This document shows, in pieces, positions 1-9,070 of a stretch of 21,010 nt of DNA. Source of the stretch: Larix sibirica. Taxonomy: Eukaryota; Streptophyta; Pinopsida; Pinales; Pinaceae. Made by a program: the position numbers and the translations under genes. How positions within the stretch are numbered: the stretch's first letter is position 1; every line of letters begins with the position of its first letter. Location of the stretch: assembly GCA_004151065.3 (NCBI GenBank), contig NWUY0300000743.1:1-21010 (forward strand). The letters run 5' to 3'. Under the pieces are notes generated by a model. The model had not been told where the DNA came from. It ran no database searches and worked only from the letters and a program-made list of their open reading frames with translations.

Positions 1-540
1 CTATATTTTAATGATAAGTAAACGTTAAAGTTTGACCAAATCTTATTTAATTTTAATAATATTAAATTTGTCATATATATAAAACATATCTATTTTTAAT
101 TTTTAAAGTTAGTTTAGTCTTTTTCATTATTCTAAATTTTAATGATAAATGAAAAATCCACCCAAAAATAATAAACTTTTCTATCATTTAACTTTAAAAA
201 TATACTAGAAATTAAAGTTTTTAAACTTTTTTTCATTTTAACATAAAACACATTATATTAAAATAATCATCTCCTATATTAACATATACATTTTTGAATC
301 TGAATTTCTGTAAATCACTTCTTATGATCGGCTTTTGTCTTTAATATAAAAAACTGATTTTTTGCGTGTGAAAAAAAAACATTTACAAAGTTACATAACG
401 CTTTGTATACTCTGTATACAGTTAGTGTATACAAGTGTATACTTTATGGCCTTTCATTGAAGTACAGCAACAAAATCACAATCACAATAAAAAAAAATCA
501 CACCTAGCCCCAACTACCCACTCCATTCACTAAAAATTAA
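1..540. other. AT-rich flank without a gene
   Basis: This stretch is strongly AT-rich, with many short A and T runs and no reading frame of useful length on either strand. The only structured part is the GTATAC cluster at 405-442, listed separately. I read it as intergenic or distal promoter DNA upstream of the leader-like segment that begins near 560. Confidence 0.6.
405..442. promoter_or_regulatory. Cluster of four GTATAC palindromes
   Basis: The hexamer GTATAC occurs at 405-410, 414-419, 427-432 and 437-442, with start-to-start spacings of 9, 13 and 10 bases. Each copy is its own reverse complement. Four copies of one 6-base palindrome in 38 bases is far above chance, even in AT-rich DNA. 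The cluster lies roughly 280-300 bases upstream of the leader-like segment. A binding site for a dimeric regulator is possible, but I do not recognise a named plant element here. Confidence 0.4.
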
Positions 541-556
541 GAAATATTTATTATTC

Positions 557-880
557 ATGACAAACTCCATGGTCCGCATTGGTGAGGGAAAAACGAACAG
601 CGTGTTTGAATCAGTTGAACCAGAGAGTCTAGTTATCGTGATTGCCGCACAAATTTCACGATGTTTTCATGGTTTTCCGGCGATGTGGACCGGTGATTGC
701 CCGTGCTATTTACCGGTCACGTGAGGCTTTCTAGGGTTTGCTTTCCGATTGTCAACACCGCCACTGCTACTACAACTGGAAGACGAGGAGATTCTGTATA
801 ACACGAAGGTTCGCTGAAATTCTGTCATTCGCCGCCATTTCTCCCTCTTTGTCCATTGTTCCATCAAATTTTCATTTTCA
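557..880 (+). promoter_or_regulatory. Probable plant promoter and 5' leader
   Basis: Base composition rises sharply in GC relative to both flanks. Visible elements are ACCGGT at 689-694 and again at 712-717, a G-box CACGTG at 718-723 touching the second ACCGGT, and CTAGGGTTT at 731-739, which is common near plant transcription starts. A pyrimidine-rich stretch with GCCGCC follows at about 829-870. A short open frame of 55 codons runs from the ATG at 557 to the TGA at 722 but shows no recognisable domain. I infer a plus-strand transcription start around 700-800. The gene it serves could be the one whose exons lie at 11167-11689, although no intervening exon was identified. Confidence 0.4.
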
Positions 881-893
881 TTTTCATTTTTTT
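869..893 (+). repeat. TTTTCA short tandem repeat
   Basis: A run of TTTTCA-type units followed by a T tract lies at the end of the leader-like segment. It is probably simple-sequence slippage in the leader or first intron. Confidence 0.5.
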
Positions 894-1243
894 CAAAATT
901 TTATTTTCTTTTACATTTAAATTTTTGGTTTGTTTTGCTCGGGCATTTGGATATGGCATGCTTTGATTAATTTCTTGACGTGGTTTCAAATCCCGGGGAG
1001 TTTTCGGTCACTTCAATTTAGTAGAAAGATAGTTTGACAGAATCTTGTTTTATTTCCAAAGAAACCCTAATGCAAACCGATGAAAATTTAATACCAGGCA
1101 AGACTCTGTTTTCAGCACTTCTTTTTCCTGATTTCTGAGGAAGTTATTTTAAATTTTAAATAAATAAAAAATATTCGCAAATTTACCTTTAAAAACTCAA
1201 TTATCTCCTGTGGTGAAAATGAGTCTAGAAGCCTCGGGTTGAG

Positions 1244-1447
1244 ATCCTTGTAACTACAACTGCATATCTATAGAAAGTGAGAAAATTAGTGTGCAGTATA
1301 ACCTACTTGGATTTTAAGGGGAAATTGGTCCTACTTGTATCCTTGTAACTACAACTGCATATATATAGAAGATGAGAAAATTAGTGTGCAGTATAAGTAA
1401 CTATAACCTACTTGGATTTTAAGGGGAAATTGGTCCTATTTGTATTT
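1244..1447 (+). repeat. Tandem duplication of about 95 bp
   Basis: The block beginning ATCCTTGTAACTACAACTGC starts at 1244 and again at 1339, a period of 95 bp. Both copies continue through a shared segment with GTGCAGTATA, then ACCTACTTGG, then GGGGAAATTGGTCC. The second copy carries a 10-base insertion after GTGCAGTATA and otherwise differs by a few substitutions. This is a local, fairly recent duplication in non-coding DNA. Confidence 0.8.
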
Positions 1448-1452
1448 TAAGG

Positions 1453-1506
1453 GCCGGCTGGTGGTTTATATCCCACAGTGGGATACCTCGAGTGAGGGGA
1501 TAAACC
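1453..1506. repeat. Nested inverted repeats
   Basis: An inner palindrome TATCCCAC-A-GTGGGATA lies within a larger imperfect inverted repeat, in which GGTTTAT near 1454 pairs with ATAAACC near 1499. A CTCGAG site lies between the arms. The two alternative foldings share sequence. No target duplication or transposon family is evident. Confidence 0.5.
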
Positions 1507-1882
1507 ATGCCCATCGATAAACCTCCCATGTGGCAGAAATCAGTGTTGCAAACTTCGGACTCGGCAATAACTCAAAAAACGTTTAAAAAAATGGAAATAA
1601 GAGAAAAAATGGAAAAAAAATGCCAAAAGATCATCAAATTATTATTATTTTTTTCACTAAATTGGTAAGTGAATGAGGGCAAAAAGGGTATAAATTTTGT
1701 AAAAATCAGCAATCAAAAAATCCTAAAACAAGGATAGAATTTGCTTTGAAAATGATGCCGATGCCCAAAAAAAGGCAAACAGTAGGTAGACTTGGGGTCT
1801 TTGAAAAACATGGTGTTTTTTGAAAAGCTCAAGATATTTTGAGCAGGTCGGTTTTTAGGTAATTTTTCAGCTGATTTCTTCG

Positions 1883-1918
1883 CTAATTAATTGATACTTG
1901 CTAATTAATTGATACTTG
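1883..1918 (+). repeat. Perfect 18-bp tandem duplicate
   Basis: The 18-mer CTAATTAATTGATACTTG occurs twice back to back (1883-1900 and 1901-1918) with no mismatch. It lies in otherwise featureless DNA. Confidence 0.85.
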
Positions 1919-2118
1919 TTGATCATCACGCGAATTTAGATACATTGGCAGAAATGTCCAAAGTCAATGCCATTTGACATTCACCAGCATTTGCCAGGCG
2001 GGCAAAACTTACATTGTCCTAGTTCACTAAAGTGTGGCTCCAACAATGTGGTGTGTCAATCATCCATCGTACTATTGGTGAAGAAAGTGAAAATGTATTT
2101 GGCAGACAGTATTTTGCC

Positions 2119-2135
2119 ATATATATATATATATA
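2119..2135. repeat. (AT)n microsatellite
   Basis: An uninterrupted AT dinucleotide run of about 17 bases. Confidence 0.9.
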
Positions 2136-2224
2136 AGACTTGGGACATTTTTTTATAAGCTAGCAGTTCTATATTAAATTACTATATTAAATTATTAGAA
2201 AATGCTTAGAGTACAAAACAAGAG

Positions 2225-2271
2225 CACCAGTGGCTGACCTGCCACATGGGAAACCGGGTCAGCCACTGGTG
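2225..2271. repeat. Perfect 15-bp inverted repeat (hairpin)
   Basis: CACCAGTGGCTGACC at 2225-2239 is perfectly complementary to GGTCAGCCACTGGTG at 2257-2271, with a 17-base spacer. The arms are GC-rich in an AT-rich setting, so the hairpin would be stable in RNA or single-stranded DNA. A smaller palindrome, TTTCCCTA-CA-TAGGGAAA, follows at 2336-2353. It is too short to call a MITE, and no bounding target duplication is seen. Confidence 0.7.
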
Positions 2272-2471
2272 AAACTCAAACACGTTCTAGGAGAATTATC
2301 CAAAACACAACAAGATGAGTCCAAAGAGGGGAAGTTTTCCCTACATAGGGAAAGCGGGAGGTTTCCCTCTTTTCTGGCAAATTTAAACATGTCTTGATAA
2401 AGTAACTATAACAAGACTGAAGAAATAGTTCATCTGAGAACTCTGAGCTAAGGACACAAAACCAGAGGAAA

Positions 2472-2867
2472 TTAAGTACCTAAACCACTAGAAACCTGAG
2501 GCAAATTTTCTGCTTTCTCCAACTGCTGGTGTCCAATTTGCAATGGGGTGTTGACTGCTTCAGCTAGGATATCGAGCTTTGAGTGGATGTTGTTGATATC
2601 ATCGCTGATGGTAGCCACTATCAGCCTGAAGCCTGCCTGGTTCTCTTTTCGTTCCATCAAGAGGCTGCCCAGAAGAAGCTTGAAAACCCAATAAGACTCC
2701 AAACTGCGACCTGCATTTGCTGCATTATATTCCATTGCTTGGTCCTGGAGGTTCGTGAGCAGGCTGGCTTTGGCTTTTTCAATTTTGTTCCTGATGTGCC
2801 AAAACATTTCCCGGATAAAGCGCCTTTCCAACCAGTGTTGATGCACTCCTCCTCCTCTTGTGCACAT
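2472..2867 (-). CDS. Unidentified reading frame, possible exon or transposon fragment
   Basis: An open minus-strand frame of 131 codons. The C-terminal half is hydrophilic with heptad-like spacing (around residues 85-120, containing DDINNIHSKLDILAEAV), which suggests a coiled coil. The middle contains a short hydrophobic stretch, WVFKLLLGSLL. No family is recognised. The frame runs into a possible splice donor (TTTAG|GTACTT) just before its stop, so it could be an internal exon of a minus-strand gene. The minus strand at 2892-3222 also holds open but unrecognised frames. A plus-strand frame of 151 codons overlaps it (2583-3038) and looks less natural. It may be a chance frame or a decayed element. 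Confidence 0.25.
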   Translation of the reverse strand: MCTRGGGVHQHWLERRFIREMFWHIRNKIEKAKASLLTNLQDQAMEYNAANAGRSLESYWVFKLLLGSLLMERKENQAGFRLIVATISDDINNIHSKLDILAEAVNTPLQIGHQQLEKAENLPQVSSGLGT

Positions 2868-3222
2868 AGCTTGTTGTTGGAGTATGTTCCCCTAACTGCC
2901 CTGCAATTTTGTGCTATCACGAAGCAGCCCTGTATGTGCAGAGAGGGAAATGAACAGGGTCCGAGTGCACCTAGGGGCATTCTGCATTCCTCTCCTCATC
3001 AATCTCCAAAACGCAAGAATGAATTGCTCACAAGATGAAGTGAAGGATCTTGTCATGGCGCAAGGATTGCAGATACCAAAATATGTCAATCGCCATGAAT
3101 GGAGAAGGCCTGGTTGAAATCACACCTCTCCAAATTGAATGCCCGTCGCAAGAACATATTAACATTTCCTCGCGTGAACCAGATCTGGCATCACTCCACA
3201 TGCTCGTCCCTCGGGTATTCAT

Positions 3223-4123
3223 GATCTATTGGCCTTGCCATGACGCCACCTACCCCTTCCACACACCATGTTGAAGGGGCAGTATGGGTCCCCCTTCTCA
3301 CCCCATCCAGGGAATAAGACTTGGGATTTTAATGTATTATTAAAAGGTGCATTAACCTTGCATGAATGGTCACCACAAGACCTACAAATAAATGCAAGGC
3401 CATTCTTCATTGTAAAACGTCAGTCATTACTTATACATTTATTAATTATATTTCTTGGTATATACCATATCCATTTGAAACTTTAAATCAAATTAAGCTT
3501 CTGCTACAGTGATTTGTGCAATACCTTTTTTTATACATGCCATTTTATATTGATCACTTGTATGAAACCACTCCAAATTGGGCTTTCCTCCCTTTGCCCC
3601 TACCTCTATTTTCATCTGCGATGTGGATATTGAGTTAGGGCCTTCTAGGACCTTCTTGTTATATTGAGCTCCTGTTCCTTTTTGTTCTACTTGATCCTGC
3701 ACTTCTATGCATTCCTCATGTATTAGTTGGTTGAGCGTACTTTATGCTTTTGGAGTAGTGCTAGGCACTCTTGCAAGTGCTTATTGATGAATGCACATTT
3801 TTCTTCAGGCTCCATTGACCTATCGTTTTGTTCATTCGTTTGACATTAATCTATTAATATTTATCTTTATCTTACATTAGTGAAGAAGAAGAAACCTTGC
3901 AAGTTTATAATTACCAATTATACAGCCTGAATTAAGGTTCATGATGATGGGATAAGGGTAATTTATATGCATACCTTGAGATCAGCCATAGTTTGTAATA
4001 CAACTGTCTTTTGTCCATACTTCCACTAATTCTTGTTTGAAGGATGGTAGGGATGCCTTCCAAACAAAGTGCATTGCAACTAAATCTTTTTTTTTCCTTA
4101 AAAAATCGCAACTTTTCCATTTC
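3223..4123. other. No gene recognised
   Basis: Several short frames occur on both strands, the longest being minus-strand frames near 3493-3702 and 3932-4309. None shows a domain, splice context or codon bias that I can defend. The second one overlaps the repeat family starting at 4124. I treat the stretch as non-coding, possibly intronic. Confidence 0.4.
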
Positions 4124-4660
4124 AGTTCTTAGGCTTCTGCGATCAATGTTTTGATAAAGAGTTTTTCTGGATCCATCGCAGTAGTTTTTCAAATCGATGT
4201 TTCGGACCAATCTAGTGTGGTCCATCATTAGGAAAGAGAAAGATAAAGATAGGGAATTTTTGATCTTGAAAGTAAGATCAGAAATTCCCTTTAGTAACTG
4301 CAACCTCATTTGTTTAATCTAGTGTGGTCCATCATTAGGAAAGAGAAAGATAAAGATAGGGAATTTTTGATCTTGAAAGTAAGATAAGTGATTCCCTTCA
4401 GTAATTGCAACCTCATTCGTTCAAAGAGACGAGCTCTATCGGCAACATCCCTTCCGTACAGGGTGATTATTTCGGTTCTTAGGCTTCTACGATCAATGTT
4501 TTGTTAAAGAGTTACGAATCTATTGCAATAGTTTTTCAAATCGACGTTTTGGACCAATCTAGTGTGGTCCATCATTAGGAAAGAGAGATAAAGACAGGGA
4601 ATTTCTGATCTTGAAAGTAAGATGAGAAATTCCTTCAGTAATCACAACCTCATTCGTCTT
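4124..4660 (+). repeat. Direct-repeat cluster, three copies of a ~107-bp core
   Basis: A core with TCTAGTGTGGTCCATCATTA, then AGATAAAGA, then GATCTTGAAAGTAAGAT, ending in CAACCTCATT occurs at about 4208-4314, 4315-4421 and 4555-4660. The first and third copies are preceded by a shared 85-90 bp block (about 4124-4207 and 4473-4554) containing TTCTTAGGCTTCT and TTTTTCAAATCGA. The middle copy lacks this block. The pattern fits a duplication of a ~190-bp unit plus a partial internal duplication. No coding function was recognised. Confidence 0.75.
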
Positions 4661-4790
4661 TTAAGATTTTATTTAGAAATAATGTGATGGTGGATGTACC
4701 TATACTAGTGTCTATCCAATTGGGTGATGGAGTCAAGATCATAGGACAAAAGGGTTTGAATATGACATAGAGGATGTAACGAAACCATCA

Positions 4791-5516
4791 TTGATGTGCC
4801 GTAATTAGTCCAAAACAGATTTTTAGATTATGCAAGAATAAGTGAGAGCCCTTAGACAAGATGCACCATCACAACCATGGAATTGCAGCCATGTAATAAT
4901 GTGCAGCCATGAACAAGATGGGATCAACCATAGTATGAAATCCTAGATGAAGTAGAGAAAGTTGGACAGCTTTCTAATTGAATGAACAACCAACAATACA
5001 TCGTTTTTTCCAATCTGACTTCACAACAAGATCAAGAGGATTGAATAGGTGACACCTAACCTTCCTCCTTATGTTGGACAGCCCTAAAAAATGGACTGGA
5101 ACAACCCTAACCAGAAAATTACAGCAGCCAAATCCTTCAACAATTCAAGGTTATTGATGTGCCATAATTAGTCCAAAACAGATTTTTAGATTATGCAAGA
5201 ATAAGTGAGAGCCCTTAGACAAGATGCACCATCACAACCATGAAATTACAGCCATGTAATAATGTGCAGCCATGAACAAGATGGGATCAACCATAATATG
5301 AAACCTTAGATGAAGTAGAGAAAGTTGGACAGCCTTCTAATTGAATGAACAACCAACAATACATCGTTTTTTCCGATCCAACTTCACAACAGGATCAAGA
5401 GGATTGAATAGGTGACACCTAACCTTCCTCCTTATGTAGGACAGCCCTAAAAAATGGACTGGAACAGCCCTAACAAGAAAATTACAGCAGCCAAATCCTT
5501 CAACAATTCAAGGTTA
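4791..5516 (+). repeat. 363-bp perfect-length tandem duplication
   Basis: Unit 1 is 4791-5153 and unit 2 is 5154-5516. Both are exactly 363 bp, start with TTGATGTGCC and end with CAATTCAAGGTTA. I counted 14 differences by eye (about 96% identity) and no indels. Twelve are transitions and two are transversions. Neither copy codes for a recognisable protein. The duplication is recent on the scale of this window. A retrotransposon LTR origin is possible but not shown. Confidence 0.9.
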
Positions 5517-6190
5517 CATCAAGGATTGAGGAGGATTGAACAACCTCAATCCTAGTCTCTTCTTTTATGACAAACATTCCCTTCTACAAAGATTATTTCA
5601 GCAGCGAACCCATGGCAATTCCTGCAAAACTTCTAATCATCCCTGAAAAGAATAAAGAGATGGAAAAACCTCATATTGAACACATCCTTCTTCCAATCCT
5701 CCCAAAGATATTCAACTAAGAGCTTGGAGAACTCCCAATCTTCCAATCATGCATTTGGTAAATAAATCTCTCCTCTATTTATACCTTCACATCAAACCCT
5801 AATCAAGAAAATAATATTAAGAAAGAGCTAGAAACCCTAGAATTAGGTCGCTCCTCTCAAGGTGCATTTTAGGGTTTGTTTTAACCACATGGTGACATGT
5901 GTAAACTTTTTCTTTGAGCTAGCTCTTCTAAATATGTGAATCATGTCTCGAACAATTGGTAGTGTCCCATAATGATCCTTTAACATGCTTCAAATGCCCT
6001 CTTGAAGAGGGCGTCCTCCATTATTCTCATCAAAAGACCTCCTTTGACCATATGATGCTTCTATCGCTACTTGGCATCATTCTAACTTCTAAGTAGGGGA
6101 TTTCTTACTTTGGCTTTTTTCCTTGGCACATATCATGCTGATGGCTGCCTCCAATATGGGGCATTTTGATCCTTTTGCCTTTCAGTGAAT
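5517..6190. other. Non-coding, leader-like segment
   Basis: No gene was found. A TATA-like CTATTTATACC lies near 5776, followed by AAACCCTAA and GAAACCCTAG motifs near 5805-5850. This resembles a plant promoter and leader, or the end of an LTR, sited downstream of the 363-bp repeats. No open frame or splice site was assigned to it. Confidence 0.35.
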
Positions 6191-6437
6191 GAATGGGTCC
6201 ATAATTCTACTTGTCACATTCATAAACGAAGCACCTTTCTTCCCTCTACACCCTTTTTCTTCCCTGGATTACAGAATGTGCTTGGGCAAGATAGAACAAG
6301 GTGCATGGCCTTCAAATATCTCCCCACAACCTGCAACTGCCACTGAACTGCAAGGATCTCCTGCTGTGCTGGTGAGAGAAGAAAGCCCATGAAAATGCGA
6401 AATGAACCTGCATTTTCAGGGGTAACAGTTGGCAGGG

Positions 6438-7098
6438 CTTCCTTTGCTCCATCTCTGAAATTGATCATGGGCAGCTCTCCCAACTTCCTGTTACAGGCTT
6501 GTTTAGACAGTCTGTATTCAAAGGTGTTATGTTCCTTGTGGTTATGGTGGAAGAGTGCCTCCTGAAAACAATCTTTGAGATCCCAAGCACACAGAATGTC
6601 CCCAGGAAGCTATATGTTTCTCTGATCTGTTGTTCCATTCACGATAGAGTGAGTTTCAAGTCACCATAGATGTTAAGGTCTCTAACTCTGGATTTCAATG
6701 CAATTGTTATAAGGATTATCGAGGCTTTTACTTCAGCTGAGTTATTAGTTGGCTTCCCAAACCATATTCAAAGGTGATCCAATGGGACTCAGATAGGAAT
6801 AAGCCTCCTCCTGCACCATTCTTCCCACTATTTAGTTGACCTGCTCCATTGAAGAAGCCACATGGCTTGGATTTGTTGTTCGCTGTTCTCCCACCACTCT
6901 GGATTTTGATTGCCTTGTACTCTGTCCAAATGCTTTGTAGGGTCCCTGAATCTTGAAGAAATTAACTTATGGTGTAAGTACCTTCTCCTGAGAAAGTGCA
7001 GATTTCCTTGCCAACCAATTGGTCCACAAAAAAAAATTGGAAGAGGATGATGCTTCTTTCTAGTGTTGTTGTTTTCCATCCAATTCTGAAATGCATGG
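6438..7098 (-). pseudogene. RNase H module, tandem unit A, plus unique 3' tail
   Basis: The linker starts AFQNWMENNNTRKK near 7080-7100. The RNase H start reads FFNGA at about 6848 with Asn at the first catalytic position, as in unit B. The core is broken by indels, and the end is clearer (EHNTFEYRLSKQAC, then LPMINFRDGAKEAL near 6435-6480). A non-repeated tail continues to about 6220. Unit A lies 661 bp from unit B by the shared CTTCCTTTG marker. Confidence 0.75.
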
Positions 7099-7755
7099 CT
7101 TCCTTTGCTCCATCTCTGAAACTGATCATGGACAACTGTCCCATGCTCCTTCCACATGGTTTCTTAGACAGTCTGTCTGCAAAGGTGTTATGTTCCCCTG
7201 TAGGCATGGTGGAAGGATACCTTCTGAAAATTATCTCTGAGATCCCAAGCATGTTGAATGCCCCCATGAAGCTGTATGCACTGATCCACTGTTCTATTCA
7301 TCCATGATATAGTGAGTTTCGAGTCACCATAGAGGTTAAGGTCTCCAACTCCGGCTTCCAATGCAATGGTCATAAGGGTTATGAAGGCTTTTACTTCAGC
7401 AGAATGATTAGTTTGGCTTCCCAAACCATATTCAAAGGCGATCCAATGGGACTCAGATAGAAATAAAACTCCCGCACCACTCTTAGCACTGTTTAGTTGA
7501 GCTTCTCCATTGAAGAAGCCATATGGCTTGGATTATTGATCTGTCTTTCTTACCACTCTGGATTTTGATTGCCTTCTACTCTGTCCGAATGCTTTATAGG
7601 CTCCCTGAATCTTGAATAAAATATCTTCTTGAGTATGTACCTTCTCCTGAAGAAGGGCAGCGTTCCTTGCCAACCAAAAGGCCCACAAAAAAAACTGGAA
7701 GGGGATAGTTCGTCTTCTGGAGTAGTTGTTTTCCAGTCAATTCTTGAGTGCAGGG
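7099..7755 (-). pseudogene. RNase H module, tandem unit B (best preserved)
   Basis: One frame runs from 7751 to about 7188 with only two stops (near 7739 and 7527). In order it carries LWAFWLARNAALLQEK, a variable linker, FFNGEAQLNSAKSGAGVLF, then NHSAEVKAF, LYGDSKLTISWMN and FHHAYRG. This is the RVT_3 RNase H fold. The first catalytic Asp position is Asn (codon at 7509-7511), while the Glu and second Asp are present. A frameshift near 7190 moves the NTFADRLSKK end into the next frame. Confidence 0.8.
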
Positions 7756-8411
7756 CTTCCTTTGATCTATCTCTAAAATTGATCATGGACAGCTGCCCCA
7801 TCTTCTTGCTACAGGCTTGTTTAAACAGTTTGTCCACAAAGGTGTTTTCTCTGTAGACATGGTGGAAGAGTACTTCCTGAAAACTATCTTTCAGATCCCA
7901 AGTGCACTGAACGTCCCTGTGAAGCTGTAAGTTTCTCTGATCCATTCATCCCTGATATAGTGAGTTTTGAGTCACCATAGACGTTAAGGTCTCTAATTCC
8001 AATGCAATGGTCATAAGGATTATCAAGGCTTTTACTTTAGCTGAATTATTAGTTTGGCTTCCCAAAAATTCAAAGGTGATCTGATGGGACTCAGATAGGG
8101 ACAAGACTCCTGTTGCACCACTCTTCTGACTGTTTAGTTGCGCTGTTCAAAATTTCAAATGAAGAAGTCATATGGCTTGGATTTGTTGATTGCTGGTCAC
8201 CTACTACTTTGGATTTTGCTTGCATAGTACTCTGTCTGAATGCTTTGTAGACTCCTTGAATCTCGAAGAAAATAACTTCCGGAGTAAGTACCTTCTCCTG
8301 AAAATGGGCACCGTTCCTTGCCAATCAAATGGCCTACAAAACAAAAACTGGAAGGGTAAATCAATCATGCTTCTTTCTAGTGTCGTCATTTTCCTTCCAA
8401 TTCTGGAGTGC
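7756..8411 (-). pseudogene. RNase H module, tandem unit C
   Basis: This is the 5'-most unit. The linker reads LARNGAHFQEKVLTPEVIFF at about 8263-8324, preceded by two stops, TAG and TGA, exactly where related units have Trp codons. The RNase H N-terminal half is heavily decayed. The C-terminal half is better kept (FHHVYRENTFVDKLFKQAC, near 7820-7880). The catalytic first Asp block is unreadable here. It starts 657 bp after unit B by the shared CTTCCTTTG marker. Confidence 0.75.
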
Positions 8412-8700
8412 GTTTTCTATAGTTTTTCCTTCCCATTGACCCTTATCATACACGATTTTCTTAACCACCATCCATACTTCCTTTGATAATTTGCATGTTA
8501 GAATAAGTCGTGGACACTCTCCTCTTGCTCTTTGCACTAAATGCAATAACCAGGTACCTGCCATGATCTTTGTTGGAGGTCATTCCATGCGAGTATCTTA
8601 TTGTGTAGAATGAGCCAAAGAAAATTCTGGATTTCAAAGGAGCTTAGACTTTCTAGAGGTGACTGCAGCTCCAATCTTCTTCATTCTCATCTTGCTTTGA
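8411..8700 (-). pseudogene. zf-RVT domain remnant of the minus-strand LINE
   Basis: The CX2C pair is visible at 8543-8545 and 8534-8536, with an in-frame TAG between the cysteines. The acidic stretch KEQEE and a histidine follow. A frameshift then moves the conserved ending TCKLSKEVW into another frame. The domain order (zf-RVT, then linker and RNase H) is that of plant LINE ORF2. This block occurs once and forms the outer, unique edge of the tandem array. Confidence 0.7.
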
Positions 8701-9070
8701 AATAAAAATTCTAAAGCCAATGCTCACCTTGTATAGTCCTCATGTTGTCTTTGTTTCCCAAACCAGTGCATCCTGAGAATTTCTCAGCCTTATGGAAGCC
8801 ATGACCAAGGCTTTTCTGTACTGTGTCCATTTCTTTGTCTGTTCATTCTCTAGTCTCAATGCCTCTGCAGTCCTCCATCCACTTGATCATCAACCCATAT
8901 TATTTACATCATATACATTTGCCAGGGTCTGAATGTTTGATCACGGAAGTGACTGATTAAGCCTCGTGAAAGTCTCTGTGCACCTTCTCCACCAATTCAG
9001 GGATTTAATCCAGTTCTGATTTTCTGTCCATTGCCTATGAGCCAAGCCACATGATTGACCTATAATTAGG

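Larger units (their letters stand above)
6200..9070 (-). mobile_element. Decayed 3' portion of a plant LINE, RNase H module triplicated
   Basis: Read on the minus strand from about 9070 down, the order is post-RT region, zf-RVT, linker, then RNase H. Pieces include SVSIGFRIF-like sequence near 8720, a conserved hydrophobic segment FLWLILHNKILAWNDLQQR at 8566-8640, a zf-RVT remnant, WLARN-type linkers and RNase H blocks with YGDSKL and NTFADRL. Stops and frameshifts occur throughout. The linker plus RNase H region is present three times in tandem with a period near 660 bp. The 5' end is unclear and no endonuclease or RT palm was seen, in keeping with 5' truncation. It is opposite in orientation to the LINE at 13140-18787. 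Confidence 0.85.

Noticed and set aside
738-920. 60-codon plus-strand frame in the leader-like region
   Set aside because: It reads through the pyrimidine-rich leader and the TTTTCA repeat, giving an FHFHFHFF tail; composition is simple-sequence, not protein-like.
3493-3702. Minus-strand frame of 69 codons with a protein-like composition
   Set aside because: No recognisable domain, no clear splice sites and no neighbour to join; kept out of the gene list.
3932-4309. Minus-strand frame of 125 codons
   Set aside because: It overlaps the 4124-4660 direct repeats, and the equivalent frame in the other repeat copies is interrupted by stops, so coding selection is unlikely.
6962-7945. A possible multi-RNase H polyprotein spanning the tandem units
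   Set aside because: Frames run across the joins, but they enter the linker in a frame one base off the WLARN frame at both joins, and each unit has stops or frameshifts.
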